Origin: Wolbachia endosymbiont of Cylisticus convexus
GTDB taxonomy: Bacteria > Pseudomonadota > Alphaproteobacteria > Rickettsiales > Anaplasmataceae
NCBI RefSeq assembly: GCF_003344345.1
Contig: NZ_QPIP01000001.1
Span: 1 to 64,000 of the forward strand
Length of the DNA: 64,000 nucleotides
Reading direction: 5' to 3'
The translations under genes and the position numbers were made by a program. The number at the start of each line of letters is the position of its first letter. Position 1 is the first letter of the stretch. Below, one piece after another: positions 54,692-64,000 of the stretch. The notes under the pieces are model-generated. The model made no database searches and was not told the DNA's origin. It worked only from the letters and a program-made list of their open reading frames with translations.

Positions 54692-57064
54692 TCAAATATC
54701 AACATCATGCACGTTAAGTGCATTGTTATTTATAAAGTCACGACGTGGTTCAACCATATCACCCATTAGCACCGAGAATATGCTATCTGCTTCCTCACAA
54801 TCTTTTATTTCAACTTTTAGCAGAGTTCTAGTTTCTGGATTGAGTGTAGTTTCCCAAAGCTGATCAGCATTCATCTCACCAAGGCCTTTAAATCTCTGCA
54901 GAGTTAAACCTTTTTTACCGTAATCCATTACTATTTTTGCAAGTGCACTTGGAGACTTTATTTTTATTTCAGTTTCTTGCGACTTTAAAAATGAATCACC
55001 ATTAAATAAGTCAATTATGTTATCAAGAGAACTCAATATATTCTGTATTTCTTTGCTTTCAAGCATGCTAAGCGAGAATACATATTTGTCTGCTAATCCT
55101 TGAAACAATTTAGTAATGTGAATTTCTTCATCTTTTACTTCTACTTCCCAATTATATTCACTATACATCAATTTTAAATATTTTAATATCTCATCAGCAG
55201 ACAATAGAGCATTCTTTTTGCTTAAAATTAGCAATGATTCTAAGAGATCTTGTGGTATTTCCCTATCATAATTTTTGCTAATGTTTGAAATACTGAGGCA
55301 CTTATTCAAAACGAAACGCAAGTCTTTGCCTATACCATTTAATGTTAATCTTTTAATCGCTGAATTTACCATATACTTTTTAAAAGTTTCGTCATCTTTA
55401 ATATGAGTATCTTTGGCATTTTTTGTAACTTTATAGAGCGGTGGCTGCGCTATATATAAATATCCTTTTTCAATTACTTCGCGCATATGTCTAAAAAAGA
55501 AAGTTAGAATCAAAGTTCTTATATGTGAGCCATCAACGTCTGCATCTGTCATAATGATAATTTTATGATACCTAGTTTTTTCAATATCGAAGTGCTCACT
55601 CCCTATTCCAGCCCCAATTGCCGTGATCAGAGAGCCAATTTCTGCAGATGAAAAAATACGATCCAATCCTGCACGTTCTACGTTTAGAATTTTCCCTCTT
55701 AATGCAAGTACTGCCTGTGTTTTACGATTACGTCCCTGCTTTGCAGTACCACCTGCGGAATTACCCTCTACTATAAACAATTCCGATAACTCAGGAACTT
55801 TTTCCTGACAATCGGCAAGCTTTCCAGGTAAAGTTGCGATATCAATATTATTTTTATTTTTAACTAACTCTCGTGCTTTTCTTGCTGCTTCTCTTCCTTT
55901 TGCTGATCTAATCGCTCTTTCTATTATGCTTGTTGCTAACTTGGGGTCAGTTTCAAGTATTGTACTTAATTTGTCAAAAACTATGCTCTCTACAACTGTC
56001 CGCGCTTCAGAACTGACCAACTTATCTTTTGTCTGTGAAGAAAATTTAGGATCAGGCATTTTGAGAGATAAAACACAAGTTAAGCCTTCTCTAACGTCTT
56101 CTCCGGTCAAATTCACTTTTGCTTTCTTCAAAAACCCTTCATTGGTTGCATAGTTATTGATACATCTGGTTAGTGCAGATCTAAACCCTGCCAAATGCGT
56201 ACCACCATCCCGTTGTCTTATGTTGTTTGTGAAGCACAGCATATTCTCATAGTAAGAATCATTCCACTCCATCGATATTTCTACACTGGTGCCTAGATTT
56301 TTCACATCATCTCTAATGCTGGCAATTTTAGTAACGTGTGTCTTGTTTTTATCCAAGTACCGTACAAAATTTGCTGTGCCGAAATTATCTTCAGACTGTT
56401 TACTATCGTTAAAGTGAGACTCCACATATGGTTTATTACGTAAATCACACAAAGTAATCTTGATGTTTGAATTTAAAAATGCTAATTCTCTGATGCGACT
56501 CTCAAGAGTAGAGTAACTAAAATCGACACCGTTAAAAGTCTCTGTTGATGGCATGAATGTCACTCTAGTTCCTCTTTTGTTTGTGTTTTCATTCACTACT
56601 TTTAAGGATTCAATGGACTCACCATCTTCAAAGCGTATAAAGTGTTCTTTCTTGTTGCGCCAGATAGTTAATTCCAGCCAGCTTGATAATGCATTTACAA
56701 CCGAGATTCCAACACCATGTAATCCACCGGAAACTTTATAGGTATTATTATCAAACTTACCGCCAGCATGAAGTTGAGTCATTATTACTTCTGCTGCTGA
56801 TATTCCTTCTTCTTCATGAATATCAGTTGGAATGCCACGACCGTTATCAGTTACAGATACTGATCCATCTTCATTTATGCTAACTTCAATTTTATCACAA
56901 TATCCAGCTAAAGACTCATCTATCGCATTATCAACAACCTCATACACCATATGGTGCAAACCAGATCCATCATCAGTATCACCAATGTACATACCTGGAC
57001 GCTTTCTTACAGCATCAAGACCTCTTAGGATTTTTATTGCGTCAGCGTTGTAATTACTTTCCAT
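54692..57064 (-). CDS. gyrB: DNA gyrase subunit B
   Basis: GyrB is the ATPase subunit that powers negative supercoiling. The 790-residue protein has the GHKL ATPase motifs (YEVVDNAIDESLAGYCDKI, VTDNGRGIPTDIHEEEGISA, GLHGVGISVVNALS), the transducer domain, TOPRIM motifs (LFIVEGNSAGGTAKQGRNRK, MTDADVDGSHIRTL) and the C-terminal QRFKGLGEMNADQLWETTLN. Length and motifs are normal. The bases from 57065 to 57287 show no gene. Confidence 0.97.
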   Translation of the reverse strand: MESNYNADAIKILRGLDAVRKRPGMYIGDTDDGSGLHHMVYEVVDNAIDESLAGYCDKIEVSINEDGSVSVTDNGRGIPTDIHEEEGISAAEVIMTQLHAGGKFDNNTYKVSGGLHGVGISVVNALSSWLELTIWRNKKEHFIRFEDGESIESLKVVNENTNKRGTRVTFMPSTETFNGVDFSYSTLESRIRELAFLNSNIKITLCDLRNKPYVESHFNDSKQSEDNFGTANFVRYLDKNKTHVTKIASIRDDVKNLGTSVEISMEWNDSYYENMLCFTNNIRQRDGGTHLAGFRSALTRCINNYATNEGFLKKAKVNLTGEDVREGLTCVLSLKMPDPKFSSQTKDKLVSSEARTVVESIVFDKLSTILETDPKLATSIIERAIRSAKGREAARKARELVKNKNNIDIATLPGKLADCQEKVPELSELFIVEGNSAGGTAKQGRNRKTQAVLALRGKILNVERAGLDRIFSSAEIGSLITAIGAGIGSEHFDIEKTRYHKIIIMTDADVDGSHIRTLILTFFFRHMREVIEKGYLYIAQPPLYKVTKNAKDTHIKDDETFKKYMVNSAIKRLTLNGIGKDLRFVLNKCLSISNISKNYDREIPQDLLESLLILSKKNALLSADEILKYLKLMYSEYNWEVEVKDEEIHITKLFQGLADKYVFSLSMLESKEIQNILSSLDNIIDLFNGDSFLKSQETEIKIKSPSALAKIVMDYGKKGLTLQRFKGLGEMNADQLWETTLNPETRTLLKVEIKDCEEADSIFSVLMGDMVEPRRDFINNNALNVHDVDI

Positions 57065-57287
57065 GGAATTGCTTTATTTATAAATGTTAATTAATATTAC
57101 ATTTGTATACAACGATTAGCAAGATTTTAAAACTGAAAGAAGTATCTTTGGTTGTGGTATATAGGCAAAATATACCACACTACCTACATGAAACCCTGCT
57201 TTATATTTCAAGATGTATAACTACAGTGAGGTATAATTTACCTTTCCCTTTTGCTTAGACTTTCCAAATTAACACAGAATAGATTGC

Positions 57288-58460
57288 TTATACACTCTTT
57301 AATATTTCATCCTTTTTATCATTGTTTAGTTTACTGCTGAACTCCTGACACCTTCTCTCGACAGCTGAATGCGTAGTCATAATATACCTTACCGTTTCAG
57401 ATGATAACTCTGGTAACTCATTACGGATCCTTCCTTGTTCTAGTTCAGAGAAATTGCTAAAATTGGCTCTGGCCATTTCAGGGAATTTTTGCGTAATCGT
57501 TTCTTTTATCATTGCTCTAGCTTCTTCTTCATCTAGTGTAATAACTACTAATAGATGCAAATCAGATAAAGACTCAAACAGTTTATTGTATGTTCCACCT
57601 GCACAACTTTGACCTTGAGTACCGTAAGTTGTTGCAGCGTCTACAAGACCCTTTACAAACATATCTTTTCTATTTTTTATGTCTTCATCATTCAAAGGGA
57701 TTCTTTGATTTTCTGTTCCTGTATTTCTATCGTTGCAGGCTTTCCAACATAAAACAGCTGCCTGCTTTAGTGTTAGCTTACTATGATTATCTTTAAAATT
57801 ATCTCCTGTTCTATTGATAAATCTTAAGCATTCAAGTACATGAGATTTATCACCTTCTGTAAATTCACTTGACTGTTTGATATACTCTTCAATGTCGTTT
57901 GTGTTGCCTCTATTTAGCTGCACATAGAACTCATTTTTGCTTAGATTCTCTTTATACTTTTCTATGAGTCTATCAACACTCAAATTTATACTAGCAACTG
58001 CACTTGGATCATGAGTAGTTTTTACAGCAAAAGGAAGGACATTAGTTAAACTATGGAAGAAAGGTATCTCTTCTTTTGGAATTTGTTGTATTAAACTATT
58101 AAGCTGCCGTACTCCTTCACGATTTAGCAGCCACAAGGACAACATAGGCAGCACTAAAAACATACAGGAAGGAATAATACATACGATCAAAATAGTTGTT
58201 AATATTCCTCTAATGATATTTTTTAACCATGCTGACGACCTTTTTTCATTTTCTCCTGGTTTGAAAAAATAATTTACTAATAATAAATATAAAAGGAATT
58301 GTATGATGAAAAGAAGCGGAGAAATCATACTTACTAATAAAACTATATTGATGAGCTTTTTAGTTTTACTAGTGTTGTTGTGAACATTTTGCGCTTCTTC
58401 TATTAAATCCTGTGCCCTATTTCTATTTTGCTGTTGATTATTATTTTGACCTACAAACAT
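57288..58460 (-). CDS. Hypothetical membrane protein
   Basis: A 390-residue protein (ATG at 58460; an upstream GTG is possible). The N-terminus is polar and Gln/Asn-rich (NNNQQQNRNRAQDL). Two hydrophobic stretches follow, near residues 37-62 (INIVLLVSMISPLLFIIQFL) and 85-115 (GILTTILIVCIIPSCMFLVL). The remaining 270 residues are soluble and helical, with no repeat I can recognise. It lies next to an ankyrin gene on the same strand. No family assigned; possibly Wolbachia-specific. Confidence 0.7.
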   Translation of the reverse strand: MFVGQNNNQQQNRNRAQDLIEEAQNVHNNTSKTKKLINIVLLVSMISPLLFIIQFLLYLLLVNYFFKPGENEKRSSAWLKNIIRGILTTILIVCIIPSCMFLVLPMLSLWLLNREGVRQLNSLIQQIPKEEIPFFHSLTNVLPFAVKTTHDPSAVASINLSVDRLIEKYKENLSKNEFYVQLNRGNTNDIEEYIKQSSEFTEGDKSHVLECLRFINRTGDNFKDNHSKLTLKQAAVLCWKACNDRNTGTENQRIPLNDEDIKNRKDMFVKGLVDAATTYGTQGQSCAGGTYNKLFESLSDLHLLVVITLDEEEARAMIKETITQKFPEMARANFSNFSELEQGRIRNELPELSSETVRYIMTTHSAVERRCQEFSSKLNNDKKDEILKSV

Positions 58461-58549
58461 AACACACACCCTATTCTAATATTAATATGCTATGCTATAG
58501 AAAGCATGTAAATAAAGCAAGAAATTTATCAACTATCTGTGAGCTGCTT

Positions 58550-59689
58550 TTATTTTTGCTTGATTGGAGATTCTATCTTTGTGCTTTCTGCATTATTGAG
58601 AGTACTGCCTGTTTTTTGTGCAGCAATTTCTTGAATACCTTTCACAATAAAATACACTACTAGCGCTAAACCAAGAGTTATAATAGTTAGCGTAACTAAT
58701 GCTGCTAACTGAACTTTCATCTCTAAACCCGTTTTTGCTTTATTCTCTCTTAGGAATCGAGCCATGTCTTGATCGTTTTCCTGCATCGCAAGATCTAAAG
58801 GAGTAAGTCCCCTCCCATTTTTTATATTAATGTTTGCTCCCTGTTTCAAAAGAAGCCCCGTTTTTTCTATATTACCTTCTTTTACTGTACGAAATAGACG
58901 ACTTTCACCTTCTATCTTTTCAATATCTGCTCCATATGATCTAAGTACTTCAATGGCTTTTTCATTCCCACTATTGAGCGCGATATCCAAAGCATCCATT
59001 CCAGCTTTATTTTTGTGGTTGATAAAATCCTTTAGCTGATTTCTATCAAAACTTTCCACATATTGTTCAATAACGAGTTTTACTACCTTTTCAGGACAAT
59101 TATTAGCAGCAGGAAAAAGTATTGTGTTGTTATTATTATCCTTTTTTGTTATGTCTGCTTTGAGTTTATTTATCAAATATTCGATAACTTCTATTCTGCT
59201 ATCATTCTCTGCTTCAGTGCATTGTCTAGTAGCTAAAAATAAAGCTGTTCCCCCATTGTTATCTATATCTTCAATATTCCGTCCCTTATCAACTAAGGCT
59301 TGTATTACACTTTTATTTCCATATAAAGCAGCAAAGTGAAGAGGTGTATGCCCTTCAGTGCTTTCCCTTTCATTAATTAACGCACCATGGCTAGCTAGTA
59401 ATTCTATGAACTCTGGCGTATTTGCAAAAATTGCAAGGTGCATTGGTGTTAAGTAATCTTTGCCATGATTTTCAGTTTTTGCGTTAACGTTTGCTCCACT
59501 TTCTATCAGCAATTTCGCTATTTCAAATTGCTTATGCCCGATGGCAATATGCAGTGGTGTACGATTACGTTCATAATTATCATTGACGTTTGCACCAGAT
59601 TTTATTAGTAATTCTGCAGTTTTAATATCACCTGCCTTAATTGCAACGTGTAAGGAAGGAGATTCATCTTTTTCTATTTCCCCTGTCAT
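58550..59689 (-). CDS. Ankyrin-repeat protein with C-terminal membrane anchor
   Basis: A 379-residue protein with about nine well-kept ankyrin repeats covering residues 8-325, for example RTPLHIAIGHKQFEIAKLLI, GHTPLHFAALYGNKSVIQAL and LTPLDLAMQENDQDMARFLR. One membrane helix near 330-355 (LAALVTLTIITLGLALVVYF) and a short polar tail follow. The repeats are closer to consensus than in the 42-46 kb array, which suggests selection to keep the fold. The anchor would place the repeats on one face of a membrane. Partner unknown. Confidence 0.88.
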   Translation of the reverse strand: MTGEIEKDESPSLHVAIKAGDIKTAELLIKSGANVNDNYERNRTPLHIAIGHKQFEIAKLLIESGANVNAKTENHGKDYLTPMHLAIFANTPEFIELLASHGALINERESTEGHTPLHFAALYGNKSVIQALVDKGRNIEDIDNNGGTALFLATRQCTEAENDSRIEVIEYLINKLKADITKKDNNNNTILFPAANNCPEKVVKLVIEQYVESFDRNQLKDFINHKNKAGMDALDIALNSGNEKAIEVLRSYGADIEKIEGESRLFRTVKEGNIEKTGLLLKQGANINIKNGRGLTPLDLAMQENDQDMARFLRENKAKTGLEMKVQLAALVTLTIITLGLALVVYFIVKGIQEIAAQKTGSTLNNAESTKIESPIKQK

Positions 59690-59912
59690 ACGAAATTGCG
59701 AACATATTAATTCATATATTATTAAGTTTTTATTAAGATTATATTAATAATAGTTAAAAAAACTTCAATTTTTATTAAAAAATAGATATCTATCAACGAT
59801 TTTATAAGCAAATGTTTATATAATAATTCCAAAAGTGAAACAGTAAAAAAAAAGCTTTTCATGAGAAATTATAAATGATAAATTATTAATAATGAATTAT
59901 CGAGAATAAGTT

Positions 59913-60596
59913 ATGTGCTTTGGTTTGCCTAACATAAACAGAGAAGGTTATTTATTTATAATTGTTTCCTTTATAGTAACGTGTATAGCATTCTCTATAT
60001 CTTGGGGGGCTGGCATTACTTGCTTATTCCCAACACTATTATGTACTTATTTCTTTCGTGACCCATCAAGAGCTGTACCAAACAATAAGGATTTCATATT
60101 AAGCCCTGCTGATGGTGTGATTTCAAAAATTGAAGAAGTTAATTATCCTTTGTTAGCAGAAAACGAAGAAGGAAAGAAGTTTACACTTGTCAGCATATTT
60201 CTAAGTGTTTTGAATGTCCATGTGAATCGTATACCAATATCTGGTGCGATAAAGGAAATGAATTATAAAAAAGGCAAGTTTATTTCTGCAGTAAGCAATA
60301 GGTCTAGTAATGAAAATGAAAAGCAGGTTATTGTGATTGAATATGAAGAGGGGAAAGAAATCATTGTGGAACAAATAGCTGGATTTATTGCACGCCGCAT
60401 TGTTTGTAATTTGAGAGTATCTCAAAGTGTAAAAGCAGGTGAAAGATTTGGAATTATACGATTTGGCAGTAGAGTAAATATTTATATACCTACTGGCATA
60501 GAGGTAAGAGTTTCAGAAGGGCAAACTGTTATTGGTGGTGAAACAATTATAGCAGATTTAAACAAGCAAGAGAAGCTTATTTTTGATGTAATATGA
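59913..60596 (+). CDS. psd: Phosphatidylserine decarboxylase (short form)
   Basis: Makes phosphatidylethanolamine. The 227-residue proenzyme shows [33 protein letters not shown], and the self-cleavage site [11 protein letters not shown], where the serine becomes the pyruvoyl group. An N-terminal hydrophobic region (residues 11-45) anchors it. It overlaps pssA by 4 bp. Confidence 0.95.
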   Translation: MCFGLPNINREGYLFIIVSFIVTCIAFSISWGAGITCLFPTLLCTYFFRDPSRAVPNNKDFILSPADGVISKIEEVNYPLLAENEEGKKFTLVSIFLSVLNVHVNRIPISGAIKEMNYKKGKFISAVSNRSSNENEKQVIVIEYEEGKEIIVEQIAGFIARRIVCNLRVSQSVKAGERFGIIRFGSRVNIYIPTGIEVRVSEGQTVIGGETIIADLNKQEKLIFDVI

Positions 60597-61378
60597 ATAA
60601 CGATGGAAGTAACGGTAAATTCTTACCTATTACCAAATTATTTCCAAATTTTATAACTTTACTGGGTTTATGTGCTGGCCTTACTTCACTTAAATTCACA
60701 TTTAATGAACAATGGGAATTGTCAGCAACTTTTATTATCATCGCAGCAATAATAGATGGAATGGATGGTAGAATAGCCAGAATTCTAAAATCAACTAGCG
60801 ATTTTGGAGCACAGCTTGATTCTTTTGCAGATTTTCTGAATTTTGGTTCAGCACCTGCCTTTCTTTTGTATTTTTGGAAGTTAAATAAAATTAAAGTTGT
60901 AGGTTGGATCTTAGTAATGATATATGTAATCTGCATATCAATAAGACTTGCAAGATTCAATGTTTCGCTACATTCAGAACAACTATGCTGGAAAAAAAAT
61001 TTCTTTTCCGGCATTCCAGCTCCTGTATGCGCTTTACTTGCTCTGTTACCAATAATTATTACCTTCCAATCTCATGAAAGTGAATACTTACTTCTTATAG
61101 AGCAGTTTTTTAACGTAAGGAATACAGCTTGTTACTTTTTGGCCATTTCATTTTTTTCGATAAGTCATATTCCAACTTTCTCCGCAAAGTACATTTATGT
61201 CCCTAAAAGTTTATCCTATATCTTTGTATCATTTTTTGGAATATTGATCATATTTTTTATAAGCAAGCCCTGGATAACACTACCAATTTTAGGTGCAGTT
61301 TATGTATTGACTATTCCAATAAGTACTGGACTTTATATATATTACGCATATAAAACTAGTCCGCTATATAAAAAATAG
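60593..61378 (+). CDS. pssA: CDP-diacylglycerol-serine O-phosphatidyltransferase
   Basis: Makes phosphatidylserine, the substrate of Psd. The 261-residue membrane protein has the CDP-alcohol phosphotransferase signature [20 protein letters not shown] followed by LDSFADF (D-G-x2-A-R-x8-G-x3-D-x3-D). It has about seven hydrophobic helices. The psd-pssA order and 4-bp overlap match many Alphaproteobacteria. Confidence 0.95.
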   Translation: MNNDGSNGKFLPITKLFPNFITLLGLCAGLTSLKFTFNEQWELSATFIIIAAIIDGMDGRIARILKSTSDFGAQLDSFADFLNFGSAPAFLLYFWKLNKIKVVGWILVMIYVICISIRLARFNVSLHSEQLCWKKNFFSGIPAPVCALLALLPIIITFQSHESEYLLLIEQFFNVRNTACYFLAISFFSISHIPTFSAKYIYVPKSLSYIFVSFFGILIIFFISKPWITLPILGAVYVLTIPISTGLYIYYAYKTSPLYKK

Positions 61379-61386
61379 TGAGCAGC

Positions 61387-62736
61387 ATGGTTGTAAAAGT
61401 AACTGATCTATTAAATTCTCTTCTATATATAAAGATATTTAACATTCCATTCATAATTATTTGGGTAATTGCAACTGGAGTTTTTTGTATGATTCAATTC
61501 AAATTTACTAACTTTAGATTATTCAAACATGGAATACAGACGCTATTTAACCTAAAATGTAATGGCAATAATAATGGTGTAATCACTCATATTCAAGCGT
61601 TTGCAACAGTCATTTCCGGAACAGTTGGTCTTGGAACAATATCAGGAGTTGCAATAGCTATCACAATAGGGGGCCCAAGTGCAGTTTTTTGGATGATAGT
61701 TACTGGAATACTTGGTATGTCAATAAAGTTTGCTGAAGTAGTGCTTGCATTCAATTACCGCTCTGAAAACACAACTGGTGGAGCTTTTTATTATATGGAG
61801 CATGGACTTGCAAAGATTGGATTTATAAAAATTGGCAAATCCCTCGCATTTATTTATGTGATTATGCTGCTTGTTGCAATGATTCTGGGCGGCATACCAT
61901 TTCAAGCAAATCAAATTGCAGCGTTGTCAAATAACCTATTTGAATACAACGCATCTGTTATTATATCTCTGCTTGTATTAATTGTAATACTGGGAGGGAT
62001 CAAGCGAATTGCTTTCGTTGCAACAGGTTTAGGGCCGATTATGATAATGTTATATGTAGGCATGTGCATGTATTTAATCTGTGCAAACGGAAGTAATCTT
62101 TTAAATGCTCTATCTATAATGTTTCAAGATATCTTTAACAAATCAGCTATAGAAGGTGGAGTATTGAGTGGATTAATAGCAGGGGTAAGAAGATCAGTGT
62201 TTGCTAATGAAGCGGGTACTGGAACAGCAGCTATAGCACATTCGATTGTAAAAGAGAAAGACCCAGTTAAAGTTGGGAGTGTTGCAATGATTGCACCATT
62301 TGTAGACACAATATTAGTCTCATTTTTGACTGGTGTTGTGATAATTATCACTGGTATGCACAGTACCAATGAAATCGGTGATATTACGTTAGTTAGCTCA
62401 GCATTTTTGACAGCCTTGCCTTTATTTAGCAAGCTAGTTCTTCCGCTGATAATGTTTTCCTTTGCATTTTCCACGATAATAGCTTATTATTACTACTGTG
62501 AAGTTGCCCTTGTGTACTTATTTAGTAACAAAAAAGTACTGATATTATTTCAATTTTTTATAGTGGGTTCAGTGTATATCAGCTGTATATCAAAAAATAT
62601 AGAATTTATATCTTATTTAGGTGACAGTCTGTTTATGTGCCTTATGATTCCAAATGCTGTTGCAATATACCTACTGAGAAGGGACGTTTCAAATGCAGTA
62701 GACTCTTATTACGAAAGGTATAAACATGATTTATAG
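61387..62736 (+). CDS. Sodium:alanine symporter family (AGCS) protein 1
   Basis: A 449-residue transporter with about 11 membrane helices. AGCS signatures are VISGTVGLGTISGVAIAITI, GILGMSIKFAEVVLAFNYRS, GGAFYYMEHGLAKIGFIKIG and GVRRSVFANEAGTGTAAIAH. It probably imports alanine, glycine or a related amino acid with sodium. I used the ATG at 61387; a GTG at 61378 overlaps the pssA stop. Followed by a paralogue overlapping by 11 bp. Confidence 0.92.
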   Translation: MVVKVTDLLNSLLYIKIFNIPFIIIWVIATGVFCMIQFKFTNFRLFKHGIQTLFNLKCNGNNNGVITHIQAFATVISGTVGLGTISGVAIAITIGGPSAVFWMIVTGILGMSIKFAEVVLAFNYRSENTTGGAFYYMEHGLAKIGFIKIGKSLAFIYVIMLLVAMILGGIPFQANQIAALSNNLFEYNASVIISLLVLIVILGGIKRIAFVATGLGPIMIMLYVGMCMYLICANGSNLLNALSIMFQDIFNKSAIEGGVLSGLIAGVRRSVFANEAGTGTAAIAHSIVKEKDPVKVGSVAMIAPFVDTILVSFLTGVVIIITGMHSTNEIGDITLVSSAFLTALPLFSKLVLPLIMFSFAFSTIIAYYYYCEVALVYLFSNKKVLILFQFFIVGSVYISCISKNIEFISYLGDSLFMCLMIPNAVAIYLLRRDVSNAVDSYYERYKHDL

Positions 62737-64000
62737 ATTGCTTTGTATGATGTTATTTTGCCTATCGTTTAATGATGTATATGCTGCTTCAATTTTTTAC
62801 AAAAGTTATGACATTGCATTAAATGGAATAAGCAACTTCATGAATGAAGTATTGTTTTTCAAGATCTTTCACGTACCATTTATAATTCTTCTATTGGTTT
62901 TTGGTTATATATTTCTAACACTACGTTTTAAATTTCTCAACATAAGGATGTTTAAGCATGCATTCGCTATTTTGTGTGGAAAATATAACACAGATCATCA
63001 CGATGGTCACATTACGCATTTTCAGGCATTCGTAACCGCGCTATCAAGCACAGTAGGTCTTGGAACTGTTGCTGGTGTTGCAATTGCAATTTCAATGGGA
63101 GGGCCAGGAGCGGTACCTTGGATGATGATTACAGGTTTTTTTGGTATGTCTGCAAAGTTTGCTGAAGTAACTTTAGCATTCAGGCACAGAACAGAAGGTC
63201 AAGAGCAGTTATTCAGTGGTCCTTTTCAATATATAAGGAATGGGCTAGAGGAATTTGGATTTAAAAAACTTGGTATTGTTCTGGCTGCTATATATGCAGT
63301 ATTTTTTATATTATCAGGTCTTGGTGGAAGTGTAGCGTTTCAAACTAACCAAATGGTTTCAATATTATCTGGTTATTCACATTGGATAGATGGTCATCCT
63401 TGGTTTCTCTCTTCCATAATTTCTATGTTACTTGCTCTAGTAATTATTGGTGGAATTAGAAGGATAGCCAGGGTGTCTTCTGCACTAGTACCTATTATGT
63501 CACTCATATATATTTTGAGTTGTTTCACGATTATTGCATTTAATATTCACAATTTTAGTAACGCATTTAAAATATTATTTTCCAGTATGATAGACTTCAA
63601 TGCTGTTGGTGGAGGAGTGGTAGGAGCATTTGTTGCTGGAATTCAAAGGGCAGTTTTTGCCAGCGAAGCAGGTGTTGGTTCTGCTTCAATCACTCACGCG
63701 GTAGCTAAAGATGAGGAGCCGGTTAGAACTGGACTAGTTGCGATGATAGAACCATGCTTTGACACAATGTTAATTTGCTGTTTAACAGGAATAACAATAG
63801 TAATAACAGGTGCATACCAGACCAGCACTGGCGAGGGAATACTGATCACTCAAAAAGCATTTGAGACAGTTTCTTCTTGGTTTCCTATCCTTTTAACAAT
63901 AGCTGCGCCTTTATTTGCATTTTCTTCAGTAATTTCATTTGTCTATTGCTGTGAAATGGGATGGTTATATTTGTTTGGTGCAAAGAGTATAGTGATATAC
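62726..64000 (+). CDS. Sodium:alanine symporter family (AGCS) protein 2, partial
   Basis: Starts ATG at 62726, inside the end of the previous gene, and runs off the window end after 425 codons. It begins with a probable signal-like segment (MIYRLLCMMLFCLSFNDVYA), then matches its neighbour: LSSTVGLGTVAGVAIAISMG, MSAKFAEVTLAFRHRTEGQE, and GIQRAVFASEAGVGSASITH. The frame is open throughout. The longer N-terminus and sequence divergence indicate an old duplication. Confidence 0.9.
   Translation, partial: MIYRLLCMMLFCLSFNDVYAASIFYKSYDIALNGISNFMNEVLFFKIFHVPFIILLLVFGYIFLTLRFKFLNIRMFKHAFAILCGKYNTDHHDGHITHFQAFVTALSSTVGLGTVAGVAIAISMGGPGAVPWMMITGFFGMSAKFAEVTLAFRHRTEGQEQLFSGPFQYIRNGLEEFGFKKLGIVLAAIYAVFFILSGLGGSVAFQTNQMVSILSGYSHWIDGHPWFLSSIISMLLALVIIGGIRRIARVSSALVPIMSLIYILSCFTIIAFNIHNFSNAFKILFSSMIDFNAVGGGVVGAFVAGIQRAVFASEAGVGSASITHAVAKDEEPVRTGLVAMIEPCFDTMLICCLTGITIVITGAYQTSTGEGILITQKAFETVSSWFPILLTIAAPLFAFSSVISFVYCCEMGWLYLFGAKSIVIY

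Noticed and set aside
1..64000. Prophage WO
   Set aside because: No capsid, tail, terminase, portal or phage-type recombinase is present. Ankyrin genes alone are not sufficient evidence.

Overview
This AT-rich 64 kb window comes from a Wolbachia-like member of the Rickettsiales (Alphaproteobacteria, intracellular symbiont of invertebrates). The evidence is the gene repertoire (HslUV, FAD-dependent ThyX, PetBC, IhfA/MerR, GapR/DUF2312, a GshA-type glutamate-cysteine ligase), six ankyrin-repeat loci, decayed IS5-type elements, and dozens of copies of the short palindromic repeat built around a 'GTCATCCCAGTGCTTGACACTGG'-like core that is characteristic of Wolbachia and is tolerated inside coding genes. 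I cannot assign a strain or supergroup. I found no tRNA, rRNA, prophage or CRISPR array.

Layout. 1-3.1 kb: palindromic repeats, then a four-gene folate operon on the minus strand (CADD/TenA-like pABA enzyme, folB, folKP, and a frameshifted folA). 3.1-6.7 kb: two ankyrin genes, the first flanked by inverted repeats of about 210-255 bp. 6.7-9.4 kb: priA with about 200 residues of in-frame repeat-derived insert. 9.5-12.9 kb: an unrecognised two-gene operon ending in a large metalloprotease-like protein. 13.4-21.9 kb: thyX, murA, fabF, acpP, ispA, an FKBP-like membrane protein, hslU (double frameshift) and hslV. 22-31.5 kb: gshA, hemH, ndk, argD, a CorC-like protein, gapR, ubiX, folD and an outer-membrane protein. 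31.6-36.7 kb: leuS, an NlpD-like lipoprotein, merR, ihfA and an MFS transporter. 36.7-37.5 kb: a non-coding stretch with a near-consensus sigma70 promoter. 37.5-41.8 kb: uvrB and petC/petB. 41.9-46.7 kb: a tandem triplication of ankyrin genes between petB and a Tim14-like dnaJ gene. 46.7-52.9 kb: an Nfu-type gene, hisS (frameshifted), an IS graveyard and polA (two frameshifts). 53-64 kb: gatA, gyrB, a membrane protein, an ankyrin gene, psd, pssA and two AGCS sodium/amino-acid symporters, the last cut by the window end.

How the genes connect. Folate synthesis (CADD-like, FolB, FolKP, FolA) supplies FolD and ThyX. Psd and PssA make phosphatidylethanolamine. FabF and AcpP extend fatty acids. MurA and the degenerate LytM lipoprotein fit the minimal peptidoglycan metabolism of Wolbachia. 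PetB and PetC belong to the bc1 complex.

Two themes deserve attention. First, repeat-derived peptides are inserted in frame in priA, ispA, hemH, leuS (three times) and petC. Second, seven single-base indels in or next to short homopolymers break folA, hslU (twice), an ankyrin gene, hisS and polA (twice). These are either sequencing/assembly errors, true decay, or sites rescued by polymerase slippage. The best candidate for an undescribed system is the 9.5-12.9 kb operon, whose large product carries an HExxH protease domain, a second copy of that domain lacking the motif, and three basic R-x-K-R sites in an acidic tail.
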